Program-made: the position numbers and the translations under genes
Part shown: positions 17,153 to 24,865 of the stretch, one piece after another
Numbering within the stretch: the stretch's first letter is position 1
How the letters are laid out: each line of letters opens with the position of its first letter
The notes under the pieces: model-generated
Told to the model about the DNA's origin: nothing
Seen by the model: the letters and a program-made list of their open reading frames with translations, nothing else
Databases searched by the model: none
Assembly: GCF_006569205.1 (NCBI RefSeq)
Contig: NZ_VIGD01000002.1
Location: 1-64,000 of the forward strand
Reading direction: 5' to 3'
Length of the DNA: 64,000 nt
From: Ureibacillus terrenus
Lineage (GTDB): Bacteria; Bacillota; Bacilli; Bacillales_A; Planococcaceae

Positions 17153-17235
17153 CTATTATTCCCCCAAATGTATGTTATCTATTAATAAAAGGTATAATAT
17201 CACAACATTTGCTATAAAACAAACTGCATTACTCT

Positions 17236-17332
17236 GATTATAATGCTCCCTTTTCTTGCAGAGAACGGTTGACGCAAAAAAGGGCTCTTGATGACAAACG
17301 TGCTTAACAACTAATGTTAAGCACGTTTTTTA
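17236..17332 (+). ncRNA. Candidate small RNA with its own promoter box and terminator
   Basis: A TATAAT at 17236-17241 is followed about 55 bases later by a perfect hairpin (AACGTGCTTAACA/TGTTAAGCACGTT, about 17297-17329) with a T run. The neighbouring genes diverge from this gap, so the terminator serves neither of them. No -35 box at ideal spacing and no short reading frame with a ribosome site were seen. The existence of the RNA is an inference from an orphan terminator. Confidence 0.35.
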
Positions 17333-17361
17333 GGTGCCGTGAAAATTTTACAAGTTGAAAA

Positions 17362-17394
17362 GGACACATGCTTTGAAATTTTCGGGATATTCTA
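17362..17394 (+). promoter_or_regulatory. Possible SigK-type promoter of the LytH-like gene
   Basis: GACAC at 17362-17366 and GATATTCTA at 17386-17394 resemble the AC and CATAnnnTA boxes of mother-cell sigma-K promoters. In Bacillus subtilis lytH is a SigK gene, which agrees with this reading. Transcription would start only a few bases before the ribosome site. Confidence 0.35.
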
Positions 17395-17415
17395 ATGGAA
17401 GAAAGGAGGATGGGC

Positions 17416-18411
17416 GTGATTCGAAAAATTTTTCTCTCCTTAAGTTTAGCGGTTGCATGTTCATTGTTCTTTCCTGTTTTTGCAAATGCAAACGAAAATA
17501 AGGAAGATGTTTACAAAGAAAGAATGGATTTGTATAAAAGCTATGAAACTCCATTTGTTCCGTGGCATCGTTTGGCTGCAATCGACCAATATGAACGAAA
17601 TATTCAAGAAGTGCGAAAGGATATACCAAAGAGGGAAAGCGTCATCGCCATCCAGTTTTCCCATGAATTTTGGGCAGGCGAGTTCAACCCCAATATCGAG
17701 GATACCGCGCCATTTACGATTCAATATTTTGGAGGCAATGGCCTTGACGGAAATGGCGATGGCAAGGCGGACAGAAATGACGACCAGGATATCCTTTTTA
17801 CGATGGCCAGCTATTTAAATAAATTTGGGCCGTCGGAAGAAGATTTTAAAACGGCTTTGTGGGAATATTACAAAGATGAAAAGATTATCAATCAAATTAT
17901 GACCATTGATAAGCTTTATAAACATTTCAATACCATTCGGCTGGACAAACATATTTTTCCGATTCCCGTCCGCGGGTACAACTACAGCTACAAAGGTACT
18001 TGGGGCGCCAGCCGCGGCTGGGGCGGAAGAAGAATCCACGAAGGAACGGATATATTTGCGGGATACGGAACGCCGGTTTTATCCACCTCATATGGAGTGG
18101 TGGAAGTAATGGGCTGGAATCAATTTGGAGGCTGGAGAGTCGGCATCCGGGATAATCACAACACATACCACTATTATGCCCATTTGGCCTATTTCAATAA
18201 AGGGCTGAAGGTGGGCGATATCGTAGAACCGGGAACGGTTCTCGGCGGTGTCGGAAGCTCGGGATACGGCAAAGAGGGGACAAGCGGCAAATTCCCGCCC
18301 CATTTGCACTATGGCATGTATAAGTTCAATGGGCGGACGGAATGGGCTTTTGATCCATATCCTCATCTCTTGCAATGGGAAAAACAGACAAAAAAACAGC
18401 AAAAATCATAA
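17416..18411 (+). CDS. lytH: LytH-like L-Ala-D-Glu endopeptidase (M23 family), spore cortex
   Basis: The 331-residue protein is taken from GTG 17416 because AAAGGAGG (17402-17409) ends six bases before it; in-frame ATGs at 17395 and 17410 are too early or too close. Residues 1-25 form a cleavable signal peptide. After an N-terminal helical part with an unusual Asp/Asn-rich loop (GNGDGKADRNDDQD), the M23 domain shows RIHEGTDIF (zinc His and Asp), then HYYAHL and the HLHYG pair. In B. subtilis LytH makes the single L-alanine side chains of spore cortex during sporulation. Family assignment is strong; the exact role follows from homology. Confidence 0.85.
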   Translation: MIRKIFLSLSLAVACSLFFPVFANANENKEDVYKERMDLYKSYETPFVPWHRLAAIDQYERNIQEVRKDIPKRESVIAIQFSHEFWAGEFNPNIEDTAPFTIQYFGGNGLDGNGDGKADRNDDQDILFTMASYLNKFGPSEEDFKTALWEYYKDEKIINQIMTIDKLYKHFNTIRLDKHIFPIPVRGYNYSYKGTWGASRGWGGRRIHEGTDIFAGYGTPVLSTSYGVVEVMGWNQFGGWRVGIRDNHNTYHYYAHLAYFNKGLKVGDIVEPGTVLGGVGSSGYGKEGTSGKFPPHLHYGMYKFNGRTEWAFDPYPHLLQWEKQTKKQQKS

Positions 18412-18412
18412 G

Positions 18413-18446
18413 GTTGCCTTAGCCAAAACGCTGGGGCAACTTTTTT
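18413..18446 (+). terminator. Terminator after lytH
   Basis: GTTGCCTTAGC pairs with GCTGGGGCAAC around CAAAAC, followed directly by TTTTTT. Confidence 0.8.
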
Positions 18447-18521
18447 AATTTCAATGTTAGGTATTGAAAATTTTCTCGGTTTATGCAACAATGAGGGTAA
18501 ATCAAATTTAATAAAAGCATT

Positions 18522-18612
18522 ACACCACTAGGGGTGCTATGGATTAGCTGAGAGAGGCGATGCCTCAACCCTTTGAACCTGAACTAGGTAATGCTAGCGA
18601 AGGGAAGTGGTT
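18522..18612 (+). promoter_or_regulatory. TPP riboswitch (THI box)
   Basis: The region contains the conserved THI elements in order: ACCACTAGGGGTGCT, GCTGAGAG, ACCCTTTGAACCTGA, CTAGGTAATGCTAGCGA and AGGGAAGTGG. The ends CCACT and AGTGG form stem P1. It senses thiamine pyrophosphate and acts through the terminator at 18669: the 3' strand of P1 (GAAGTGG, 18604-18610) can instead pair with CCACTTC (18672-18678), forming an antiterminator when TPP is absent. It controls the tenA-thiF operon. Confidence 0.96.
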
Positions 18613-18668
18613 TTAGGGACTCGTGTGTCTATAAGTGTGTTTTTTCTGAAAATGGAATTCGAGTTTTA

Positions 18669-18699
18669 AAGCCACTTCTTTTATGAAGTGGCTTTTTTT
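18669..18699 (+). terminator. TPP-controlled attenuator
   Basis: AAGCCACTTC pairs with GAAGTGGCTT around TTTTAT, followed by TTTTT. Its left arm can pair alternatively with the riboswitch P1 3' strand, so high TPP favours termination before tenA. Confidence 0.9.
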
Positions 18700-18730
18700 A
18701 TTTATTTTATCATGGGATGGGGGAAGTGCG

Positions 18731-19417
18731 ATGAAGTTTACGGATCGTATATTTGAAAAGTACCAATCCGTTTGGAGAAAAAACCATGAACATCCTTTTG
18801 TGAAAGAGTTGGGGGCAGGCACTTTGGACCCCGGCAAATTCCGTTTTTACATGATTCAGGACTATCTATATTTAATTGAATATTCCAAATTGTTCGCTTT
18901 AGGCGCGGTGAAAGCGACAAATCTTGAAGTCATGACCATCTTCGCCAATTTGCTTTATTATACGATGAATGGGGAAATGGAGCTGCATAGAAACTATGCC
19001 AGCCGCTTCGGCATTACAGAAAGGGAACTGGAAGAAGCGGAACCGTCTCCGGTGACCCTTGCCTACACCCACTATATGCTGGCTGTAGCCCAAAACGGTT
19101 CCCTTGCAGAATTGGTGGCCGCCCATTTCGCCTGCGCATGGAGCTATTGGGAAATTGGCTGCGAGCTTGCGAAAATTGAGGGGGCAAAAGAGCATGAATT
19201 GTATGGTGACTGGATCAAAACATACAGTTCGGAAGAGTTTGGCCAGTCTGCGCAATGGAACTTCGATTTGCTGAATGAGCTGGCGGAAGGAAAGCCGGAA
19301 TCTGAGCTTCTGAGATTGGAGGATATTTTTCTGAATACGACCCGTTTTGAATATATGTTCTGGGATATGGCCTACCGTAAACAAATGTGGCCGATGGATG
19401 AACAGGTAAGCGTGTAA
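18731..19417 (+). CDS. tenA: Thiaminase II / aminopyrimidine aminohydrolase TenA
   Basis: The 228-residue protein starts at ATG 18731 after GGGGGAAG; a longer frame from 18683 would begin inside the attenuator. TenA hydrolyses formylaminopyrimidine-derived aminopyrimidines to HMP for thiamine salvage. The sequence shows the all-helical TenA landmarks: KFRFYMIQDYLYLIEYSK near residue 38, YTMNGEMELHRNY near 75, and HFACAWSYWEIGCELAK near 135 with the catalytic cysteine. It is the first gene under the TPP riboswitch, followed by the thiazole synthesis genes. Confidence 0.92.
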   Translation: MKFTDRIFEKYQSVWRKNHEHPFVKELGAGTLDPGKFRFYMIQDYLYLIEYSKLFALGAVKATNLEVMTIFANLLYYTMNGEMELHRNYASRFGITERELEEAEPSPVTLAYTHYMLAVAQNGSLAELVAAHFACAWSYWEIGCELAKIEGAKEHELYGDWIKTYSSEEFGQSAQWNFDLLNELAEGKPESELLRLEDIFLNTTRFEYMFWDMAYRKQMWPMDEQVSV

Positions 19418-19449
19418 GGCCCGAATTTTGATGGAAGGAAGGCATTGCA

Positions 19450-20256
19450 TTGGAACTTCATGCCATTACAGACGGGAAAAAAACAAATGAGGAACTGAAA
19501 GAAATCATCGTTTCAATCTCCGGGATTGTTGATTACATTCACATACGCGAAAAACAAAAATCCCCCGCAGAATTGATGGTTCTAATAGAAGAACTCATTC
19601 ATGCAGGGGTGGCCAAAGAAAGGCTGGTCATCAATGACAGGCTTGATGTCGCACTGCTTGCAGGAATTCCAAATATCCATCTTCCTGCAAACGGTCTTCC
19701 TGCCGTTAAAGTGAAAACCGCCTATCCCCACATGAGGGTGGGGGTCAGCACCCATTCGCCGGAAGAAGCGAAAGCGGCCGAAGAAGCGGGGGCAGATTAC
19801 TGCATCTTTGGCCATATATTTGAAACGGACAGCAAAAAAGGACTGGCAGGAAGAGGGCTGGATGCCCTAGGAGAAGTTGTGGAAAAAGTAAAGATTCCGG
19901 TGATCGCCATTGGCGGAATTACGCCGGCGAACGCCAAAAAAGTGCTGGAGAAAAAAGCGCGCGGCATTGCGGTAATGTCCCATATTTTTTCGTCGAATCA
20001 GCCCAAGGAAGCGGCCGCCCTGTTAAAAAAGGACTTTGAAGGAGGAGCGAGGTTGCAGCTTTACATTAATGGCCAGAAGACGGAAGTGGAAGACCATGTC
20101 CAAAATGTGGAGGATTTATTGAACTTTTTCAAATTGCAGGACCGCATCGTCGTTGTGGAGCAAAACGGCGAAATTGTGCTGAAAGAACAATACGGCAATC
20201 AGCCGGTGAATGAAGGAGATAAAATTGAGATTGTCCATTTTGTGGGAGGGGGATAA
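19450..20256 (+). CDS. tenI-thiS: Thiazole tautomerase TenI fused to sulfur-carrier protein ThiS
   Basis: This 268-residue protein starts with TTG after GGAAGGAAGG. Residues 1-200 are a TenI (ThiE-like) barrel with [26 protein letters not shown] and IGGITPANA; TenI aromatises the thiazole phosphate. Residues 202-268 are a complete ThiS ubiquitin-fold sulfur carrier ending [10 protein letters not shown], whose C-terminal glycine is adenylated by ThiF and receives sulfur for ThiG. In B. subtilis these are separate genes. Here GAAGGAGG precedes an in-frame TTG at 20053 that matches the native ThiS start, so free ThiS may also be made. ThiG overlaps the stop codon by one base. Confidence 0.88.
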   Translation: MELHAITDGKKTNEELKEIIVSISGIVDYIHIREKQKSPAELMVLIEELIHAGVAKERLVINDRLDVALLAGIPNIHLPANGLPAVKVKTAYPHMRVGVSTHSPEEAKAAEEAGADYCIFGHIFETDSKKGLAGRGLDALGEVVEKVKIPVIAIGGITPANAKKVLEKKARGIAVMSHIFSSNQPKEAAALLKKDFEGGARLQLYINGQKTEVEDHVQNVEDLLNFFKLQDRIVVVEQNGEIVLKEQYGNQPVNEGDKIEIVHFVGGG

Positions 20257-21026
20257 TGATGTTAAAAATTGCAGACAAAGTTTTTAAATCAAGATTGTTG
20301 CTGGGTACAGGGAAATTTCCGAATTTTGAGATTCAAAAGGAAGCGGTGGAAGCTTCCGGAGCCGAAATATTGACGTTCGCCGTAAGAAGAATGAACATTT
20401 ACGAACCATCCCAGCCCAATTTCTTGGAAATGCTGGATCTTTCAAAATATACTCTGCTTCCAAATACAGCAGGGGCAAAAACGGCGGAAGAAGCGGTAAG
20501 AATAGCGAAACTTGCAAAAGCTTCCGGACTTTGCGATATGGTGAAAGTGGAAGTGATCGGCGATGACAAAACCCTTCTTCCGGACCCGATTGAAACATTG
20601 AGGGCGTCAGAGATGCTGTTGAAGGAAGGCTTCATTGTTCTGCCATATACTTCTGATGATGTGGTCTTGGCCAAAAAACTGGAGGAATTGGGGGTTCACG
20701 CCATTATGCCCGGCGCTTCCCCAATCGGTTCCGGACAGGGGATTGTCAATCCGTTGAACCTTTCGCTCATCATCGAACAGTCGAAAATTCCGGTTATTGT
20801 CGATGCGGGCATCGGTTCCCCTGCCGATTGTGCGATTGCAATGGAATTGGGGGCGGACGGCATTTTATTGAATTCCGCAGTGTCAGGCGCAAAAGATCCG
20901 GTAAAAATGGCAAAAGCCATGAAATTGGCGATTGAAGCAGGAAGACTCGGCTATGAAGCGGGAAGAATTCCGAAAAAACGCTATGCGGTCGCTTCGAGTC
21001 CGGCGGAAGGGATGCTCACATCATAA
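20256..21026 (+). CDS. thiG: Thiazole synthase ThiG
   Basis: The 256-residue protein has ThiG hallmarks: [15 protein letters not shown] at the N-terminus, the Schiff-base lysine region [20 protein letters not shown] near residue 150, and [32 protein letters not shown]. It joins deoxyxylulose phosphate, dehydroglycine and ThiS-thiocarboxylate sulfur into the thiazole ring. The ATG overlaps the preceding TAA by one base (TAATG); a second ATG at 20259 could also be used with the GGGAGGGGG ribosome site. It overlaps thiF similarly, so the operon is translationally coupled. Confidence 0.95.
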   Translation: MMLKIADKVFKSRLLLGTGKFPNFEIQKEAVEASGAEILTFAVRRMNIYEPSQPNFLEMLDLSKYTLLPNTAGAKTAEEAVRIAKLAKASGLCDMVKVEVIGDDKTLLPDPIETLRASEMLLKEGFIVLPYTSDDVVLAKKLEELGVHAIMPGASPIGSGQGIVNPLNLSLIIEQSKIPVIVDAGIGSPADCAIAMELGADGILLNSAVSGAKDPVKMAKAMKLAIEAGRLGYEAGRIPKKRYAVASSPAEGMLTS

Positions 21027-22036
21027 TGGAACGGTATTCGCGGCAGCTTTTGTTTTCTCCCATTGGCGAGGAAGGGCAGAAAAAGTTGTTGAAAAGCCAT
21101 GTGCTGATCGTCGGGGCGGGAGCGTTGGGTTGCGCGAATGCCGAGATGTTGGCCCGGGCCGGCATCGGCAAAATCACCATCATTGACCGGGATTACGTCG
21201 ATTGGACGAATCTCGGCCGGCAGCAGCTTTATACGGAAGAAGACGCAAAAAATAAGCTGCCAAAAGCCGTTGCGGCCCAGAAACATTTGCAAACCATCAA
21301 TTCCGCTATACAAATCGAAGGGATTGTAGGGGATTTTTCGATTGAGATGGAAGACGTTGTAAAGGATGTCGACCTCATCATTGATGGAACGGATAATTTC
21401 GAGACAAGGTTTTTCATCAATGATGTGGCGATGAAGCACGGCATTCCGTGGATACACGGGGCTGTTGTGAAAAGTTATGGGCTGACCGTTTCCATCGTCC
21501 CGAAACAAACACCGTGCTACCATTGCCTGCTGCAAGTGATTCCTTCCGATGGCATGACATGTGATACGGTCGGTGTCATCGGACCGGCGGTGCAAATGGT
21601 GGCTTCGTATCAGTCCGCGGAAGCGTTGAAATATCTGGCATCCGGTGAAGTTTCCAAACAGTTGGTTTCCTTCGATGTATGGAAAAGGGAACATTCCATC
21701 ATAGATGTGTCATCGTTAAAAAAGCAAGATTGCCCTTCATGCGGCGACAATCCCTCATATCCATATTTGACAAAGGAAACGGGGTTGAAAACAGCGGTAT
21801 TATGCGGGAGAAATACGGTGCAAATCCGTCCGCAGCAGAAACAGCAGATCTCCTTTGAACAGATTTCCAAAAGGCTTAAACCCATTGTGGAAGACTTAAA
21901 GGCGAATCCATATTTAATTTCATTCCAGGCAGAAGATGTACAAATTGTCCTCTTTCAAGATGGGAGGGCATTGATCCACGGGACAAAAGAAAAAGAAAAG
22001 GCAAAGATACTGTATCAGAGATATGTAGGTGCATAG
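21026..22036 (+). CDS. thiF: ThiF-type adenylyltransferase for ThiS
   Basis: The 336-residue E1-like enzyme begins at an ATG overlapping the thiG stop. It has the ATP-binding GAGALGCANAEMLARAGIG (residues about 31-49), IIDRDYVDWTNLGRQQLY, the cysteine-containing TPCYHC, and a zinc-binding C-terminal CPSCG. ThiF adenylates the ThiS C-terminus before sulfur transfer. A tail of about 90 residues after the zinc motif resembles MoeB/ThiF accessory sequence but has no active-site motif visible. It is the last gene of the riboswitch operon and is followed by a terminator. Confidence 0.93.
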   Translation: MERYSRQLLFSPIGEEGQKKLLKSHVLIVGAGALGCANAEMLARAGIGKITIIDRDYVDWTNLGRQQLYTEEDAKNKLPKAVAAQKHLQTINSAIQIEGIVGDFSIEMEDVVKDVDLIIDGTDNFETRFFINDVAMKHGIPWIHGAVVKSYGLTVSIVPKQTPCYHCLLQVIPSDGMTCDTVGVIGPAVQMVASYQSAEALKYLASGEVSKQLVSFDVWKREHSIIDVSSLKKQDCPSCGDNPSYPYLTKETGLKTAVLCGRNTVQIRPQQKQQISFEQISKRLKPIVEDLKANPYLISFQAEDVQIVLFQDGRALIHGTKEKEKAKILYQRYVGA

Positions 22037-22061
22037 AAGAAGACAGTTGTTTAAGGGTACG

Positions 22062-22087
22062 AGCGGAGAACAAATTCTCCGCTTTTT
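22062..22087 (+). terminator. Terminator of the thiamine operon
   Basis: AGCGGAGAA pairs with TTCTCCGCT around CAAA, followed by TTTTATC. Confidence 0.85.
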
Positions 22088-22090
22088 ATC

Positions 22091-22125
22091 ATTCCAAAAT
22101 AAAGAGCCCTCCCTTAAAGGAGGGC
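22091..22125 (-). terminator. Terminator of the 6S RNA gene
   Basis: On the minus strand GCCCTCC and GGAGGGC (22106-22125) form a stem followed by TCTTTATTTT. It lies just past the 3' closing stem of the 6S RNA. Confidence 0.8.
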
Positions 22126-22137
22126 CGCATTTCAATG

Positions 22138-22319
22138 TAAGCTGCCTTGCCGGAATATTAGAGTTTTAAAACCACAACTCCACCAGGTGGGTGTCCGCAG
22201 AAGATTTCCTGTATATCGTCAGTCCATGTGGATGACGCCCGCCATTCCATCTTCGATCTAGAACTCCCTATTTCAGTTCAAAGGTTAAAACTTAATATGT
22301 CAACGAACAACGCAGCTTA
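22138..22319 (-). ncRNA. ssrS: 6S RNA
   Basis: The minus-strand RNA of about 182 nt folds into the 6S shape. Its ends pair (TAAGCTGC at the 5' end with GCAGCTTA at the 3' end), followed by the long stem ATATTAAGTTTTAA with TTAAAACTCTAATAT, a central bubble containing TTTGAACTGAAATAGG opposite CACCTGGTGGAGTTGTGG, and a terminal arm. Such RNAs mimic an open promoter and sequester sigma-A RNA polymerase. The promoter at 22325-22353 places the start at about 22318. It belongs to the Firmicutes 6S group; which of the two Bacillus-type copies it corresponds to is unclear. Confidence 0.85.
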
Positions 22320-22324
22320 ATGTA

Positions 22325-22353
22325 ATGGTAAAGGAATATGTAATCGTATTCAA
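22325..22353 (-). promoter_or_regulatory. Sigma-A promoter of the 6S RNA gene
   Basis: On the minus strand TTGAAT (22348-22353) and TACCAT (22325-22330) are separated by 17 bases, placing the start exactly at the first base-paired nucleotides of the 6S RNA. Confidence 0.65.
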
Positions 22354-22445
22354 GTAAGTATCTTTTTAATAAAAAGTCAAATGTTTAATATGGAAAAACA
22401 GAAGAATTTTGAGCAAAATAAAAAGTCTCGATTGGATCCGTTATG

Positions 22446-23105
22446 TCAGTCTTGAGGCTTAATTTTATCCAAAATTTCATTTGTCAATTTGGCGACATCG
22501 ATTTGAGTATCTTCTTTCATCACATCCTTCAAAATGACATTCCGGAAATAATGGACACTTACCTTCAAAGGCATTTGAAGGAGATTCGTCAATGCCTGCT
22601 GATACATAATGATGAATTCTTTGTCCGTATTGCCCCGCTTCAGCTCGGCAAAGGATTCATAAAATTGGTCAAGTTTATCGGCAAATTCCAAAAGTCGGCC
22701 TTCCAGCGTCCCATCTTTTCCTTCTTTCATCCGCTTGAAAAAGATTTCCTGAAATTCCGGTGGAATCTCTTCCTTAATGAATTTTTCCATCATTTTTTCT
22801 TCTACATGGGCAAGCATTTGCTTCAATTCTTCGCTTGCATGTTTGACCGGCGTCTTAATGTCGCCGATGAACACTTCCGCAAAATCATGGTTAATTGTTT
22901 TTTCATAAAGGGATTTCCAATTCACTTTAGCGCCGTGCATTTCTTCAAGGGTTCCAAAGAATAGGGCGTATTGGGCCACTTTCCAGGAATGGGCGGCTAC
23001 ATTATGTTCTTCAAATTTAAATCGCCCCGGGGCGCGGAAAATGCGCTCCAAGTCATTTAAGCTTGTAAAAAATCGATGGATTCCGATTGTCAACACTCCT
23101 ATCAT
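22446..23105 (-). CDS. HD-domain hydrolase (YfbR-like 5'-nucleotidase family)
   Basis: This 219-residue protein has the HD metal-binding pattern: EEHNVAAHSWKVAQYALF near residue 33, the HD pair in TINHDFAEVFIGDIKTP near 72, and a distal aspartate in EFADKLDQFYES near 142. YfbR-type enzymes dephosphorylate deoxynucleoside monophosphates, which is the most likely reaction. The start is uncertain: ATG 23105 is used, but the best ribosome site (AGGAG) lies just after it, so a downstream TTG a few codons in could be the true start. It is monocistronic and convergent with the thiamine operon and 6S region. Confidence 0.75.
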   Translation of the reverse strand: MIGVLTIGIHRFFTSLNDLERIFRAPGRFKFEEHNVAAHSWKVAQYALFFGTLEEMHGAKVNWKSLYEKTINHDFAEVFIGDIKTPVKHASEELKQMLAHVEEKMMEKFIKEEIPPEFQEIFFKRMKEGKDGTLEGRLLEFADKLDQFYESFAELKRGNTDKEFIIMYQQALTNLLQMPLKVSVHYFRNVILKDVMKEDTQIDVAKLTNEILDKIKPQD

Positions 23106-23267
23106 GATGATTAATTCATTACATCATAGTTTACCCATCAGGCAGCCTTTTAAACTGCAAGCAAAAAAAGCGGGGGAAACGGGCAATCTATAGACAAGAA
23201 GATTGTCACTGAATTTATAAAAAAAGGTATATAAGATACATGTTATACTTAGAAACAAGAAGAGGAA

Positions 23268-23717
23268 ATGGATGTGATGGATATGCTGCATACGATTTTT
23301 TTATTCATTCATGTTTTAAGTGCGGTCGTCTCAATAGGCCCTTTGGTGACATTAATTCCAATAACGAAGAAAATGGAGGAAGCCGATGAAAAAGAAATGG
23401 CCGGGTATGTGAATTCCTTTAAATTGGCCATCGATGTCGTAAAGCATGCCGGCCATGTCCTTGTGATTTCCGGAGCAATTCTCGTCATCATCACCGGATG
23501 GACATGGAAAGATTCCTGGATTGTTCTCACCCTTGCCGTCATGTTTCTGTCCATTGTATTTTTGGCAAAAGCTTTCAAACCGACTTTGCAAACTTTCGGA
23601 ACAAGCGGGTTTCAAAAGGAAGATTTTATTGTGAAGTTGCGGAAGGCCGCCTGGAAATATATCATATTGCTGTTGATCATGCTATGGCTGATGGTAGCCA
23701 AGCCAATGCTATGGTAA
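23268..23717 (+). CDS. Small four-helix membrane protein, unknown function
   Basis: The 149-residue protein has four predicted membrane segments: about residues 6-27, 60-80, 85-105 and 128-147. A histidine lies in the first segment (IFLFIHVLSAVVSIGP) and another in the second (VVKHAGHVLV), a layout seen in DUF2269-like and haem-binding CopD-like membrane proteins, so a haem or metal role is possible but not shown. AGAGGAAATG at the start leaves some doubt between ATG 23268, GTG 23274 and ATG 23277. It is not clearly linked to its neighbours. Confidence 0.65.
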   Translation: MDVMDMLHTIFLFIHVLSAVVSIGPLVTLIPITKKMEEADEKEMAGYVNSFKLAIDVVKHAGHVLVISGAILVIITGWTWKDSWIVLTLAVMFLSIVFLAKAFKPTLQTFGTSGFQKEDFIVKLRKAAWKYIILLLIMLWLMVAKPMLW

Positions 23718-23830
23718 AAAATGAATTTTGAAGAGATTGTAATATTATTCATATGATAAAATATAAGAAATGGTACTTACCATTTTGTTGATATTACGTG
23801 TTTACGGCGAAGGGAATTTTCATGCACTTC

Positions 23831-23879
23831 AAAAGCGGGTTGAGAAAACGGTCAGTTTTCCAATCCGCTTTTTATTTTT
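23831..23879 (+). terminator. Strong hairpin terminator in the gap before sodC
   Basis: AAAAGCGGGTTGAGAAAAC (23831-23849) pairs with GTTTTCCAATCCGCTTTTT (from 23855), then ATTTTT. It lies 115 bases after the membrane-protein gene, and a TTGAAG-18-TATGAT promoter-like pair lies in between, so it may end either that mRNA or a separate short RNA. Confidence 0.75.
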
Positions 23880-23998
23880 CGCGAAACGATGGAAAACAGT
23901 TCTCGTTTTGGATTCAATTTCATTGATTTACTATCATTTAAAATTTATGAATATTTTTCCAAAAAATTGACGAAACTTCTGGTAAAGGAGGTTCGAGC

Positions 23999-24574
23999 AT
24001 GGAAAAATTTAAAATAGGTTATTTATCCTTGTGCATGCTTCTCATATTTTTGGGAGGATGCGGCTGGTTTGGAGCGCAGAACAAGGATGCGGAACAAATC
24101 CCGACAAATGCGGAACCTGCATTGACGGCAAAAGCCGATATGATTGATACAAAAGGAAAGGAAGTGGGCACGGTTGAGTTTACCGAAACTTCGGAAGGTG
24201 TAAGAATTCATGTAAAAATGGAAAATGTGCCGAAAGGGGAACACGGTTTCCATATTCATGAAGTGGGGAAATGTGAAAAACCGGGCTTTGAATCAGCGGG
24301 AAGCCATTTTAATCCTTTGGACAGAGAGCACGGTTTTGAAAATCCAAGGGGCTTTCATGCGGGAGATTTGCCTAACATAGCCCCGAATGAGGATGGAAAG
24401 GTCGATGTGGTGTTCCTCGTCAAAAATATTACGCTGCAAAAAGACAGAGAAAATTCATTGTTTGATGAAGATGGAAGCTCCGTAGTTTTACATGAAAAAC
24501 CGGATGATTATAAAACCGATCCATCGGGCGAGTCCGGCGCCCGTATTGCCTGCGGAGTCATAGAATCAAATTAA
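23999..24574 (+). CDS. sodC: Cu/Zn superoxide dismutase-like lipoprotein (YojM-like)
   Basis: The 191-residue protein starts at ATG 23999 after AAAGGAGGTTCG. It has a lipoprotein signal with lipobox LGGC (Cys21), so it is anchored outside the cell membrane. The SodC motifs are present with the expected metal ligands: GFHIHEVGKC, SAGSHFNP, EHGFENPRGFHAGDLPN (one His bridging, then His and Asp), VVLHEKPDDY, and C-terminal GARIACGVI whose cysteine pairs with the one in the first motif. Unlike B. subtilis YojM, which lacks a copper ligand, all ligands look intact, so it may be an active dismutase. Confidence 0.88.
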   Translation: MEKFKIGYLSLCMLLIFLGGCGWFGAQNKDAEQIPTNAEPALTAKADMIDTKGKEVGTVEFTETSEGVRIHVKMENVPKGEHGFHIHEVGKCEKPGFESAGSHFNPLDREHGFENPRGFHAGDLPNIAPNEDGKVDVVFLVKNITLQKDRENSLFDEDGSSVVLHEKPDDYKTDPSGESGARIACGVIESN

Positions 24575-24586
24575 TATCATTTTTCA

Positions 24587-24626
24587 GGGTTGCCGTTTCA
24601 TCCGAAAGGCAACCCGAAATTTTTTT
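24587..24626 (+). terminator. Terminator after sodC
   Basis: GGGTTGCC pairs with GGCAACCC, followed by GAAATTTTTTT. Confidence 0.85.
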
Positions 24627-24782
24627 GCAAAATGAAGAGTGAAAGAATAGTTTTTTGGAAATTTATTAAAAAAACATTGTATTATAACAGAGGTTAATCG
24701 GGTTGAAATGAAAAGGATTGATAAAAATTCTATTTAAATAAAATAATATTCTCTTTAAAACTCTATTATTCTATTAAAATAT

Positions 24783-24812
24783 TTGACATAATCAAAATGT
24801 AATAGTTACAAT
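24783..24812 (+). promoter_or_regulatory. Sigma-A promoter of the TAXI-TRAP operon
   Basis: TTGACA (24783-24788) and TACAAT (24807-24812) are separated by 18 bases. Transcription from about 24819 gives a 47-base leader before the TTG start at 24866. The upstream region is AT-rich. Confidence 0.7.
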
Positions 24813-24865
24813 TGTACTGTATTAAGACATTTGTTTTGGTTACACAAAGAGGAGGGAGTTTTATT

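Noticed and set aside
23770..23970. 66-codon frame MVLTILLILRVYGEG...
   Set aside because: It runs straight through a strong terminator hairpin and has no ribosome site.
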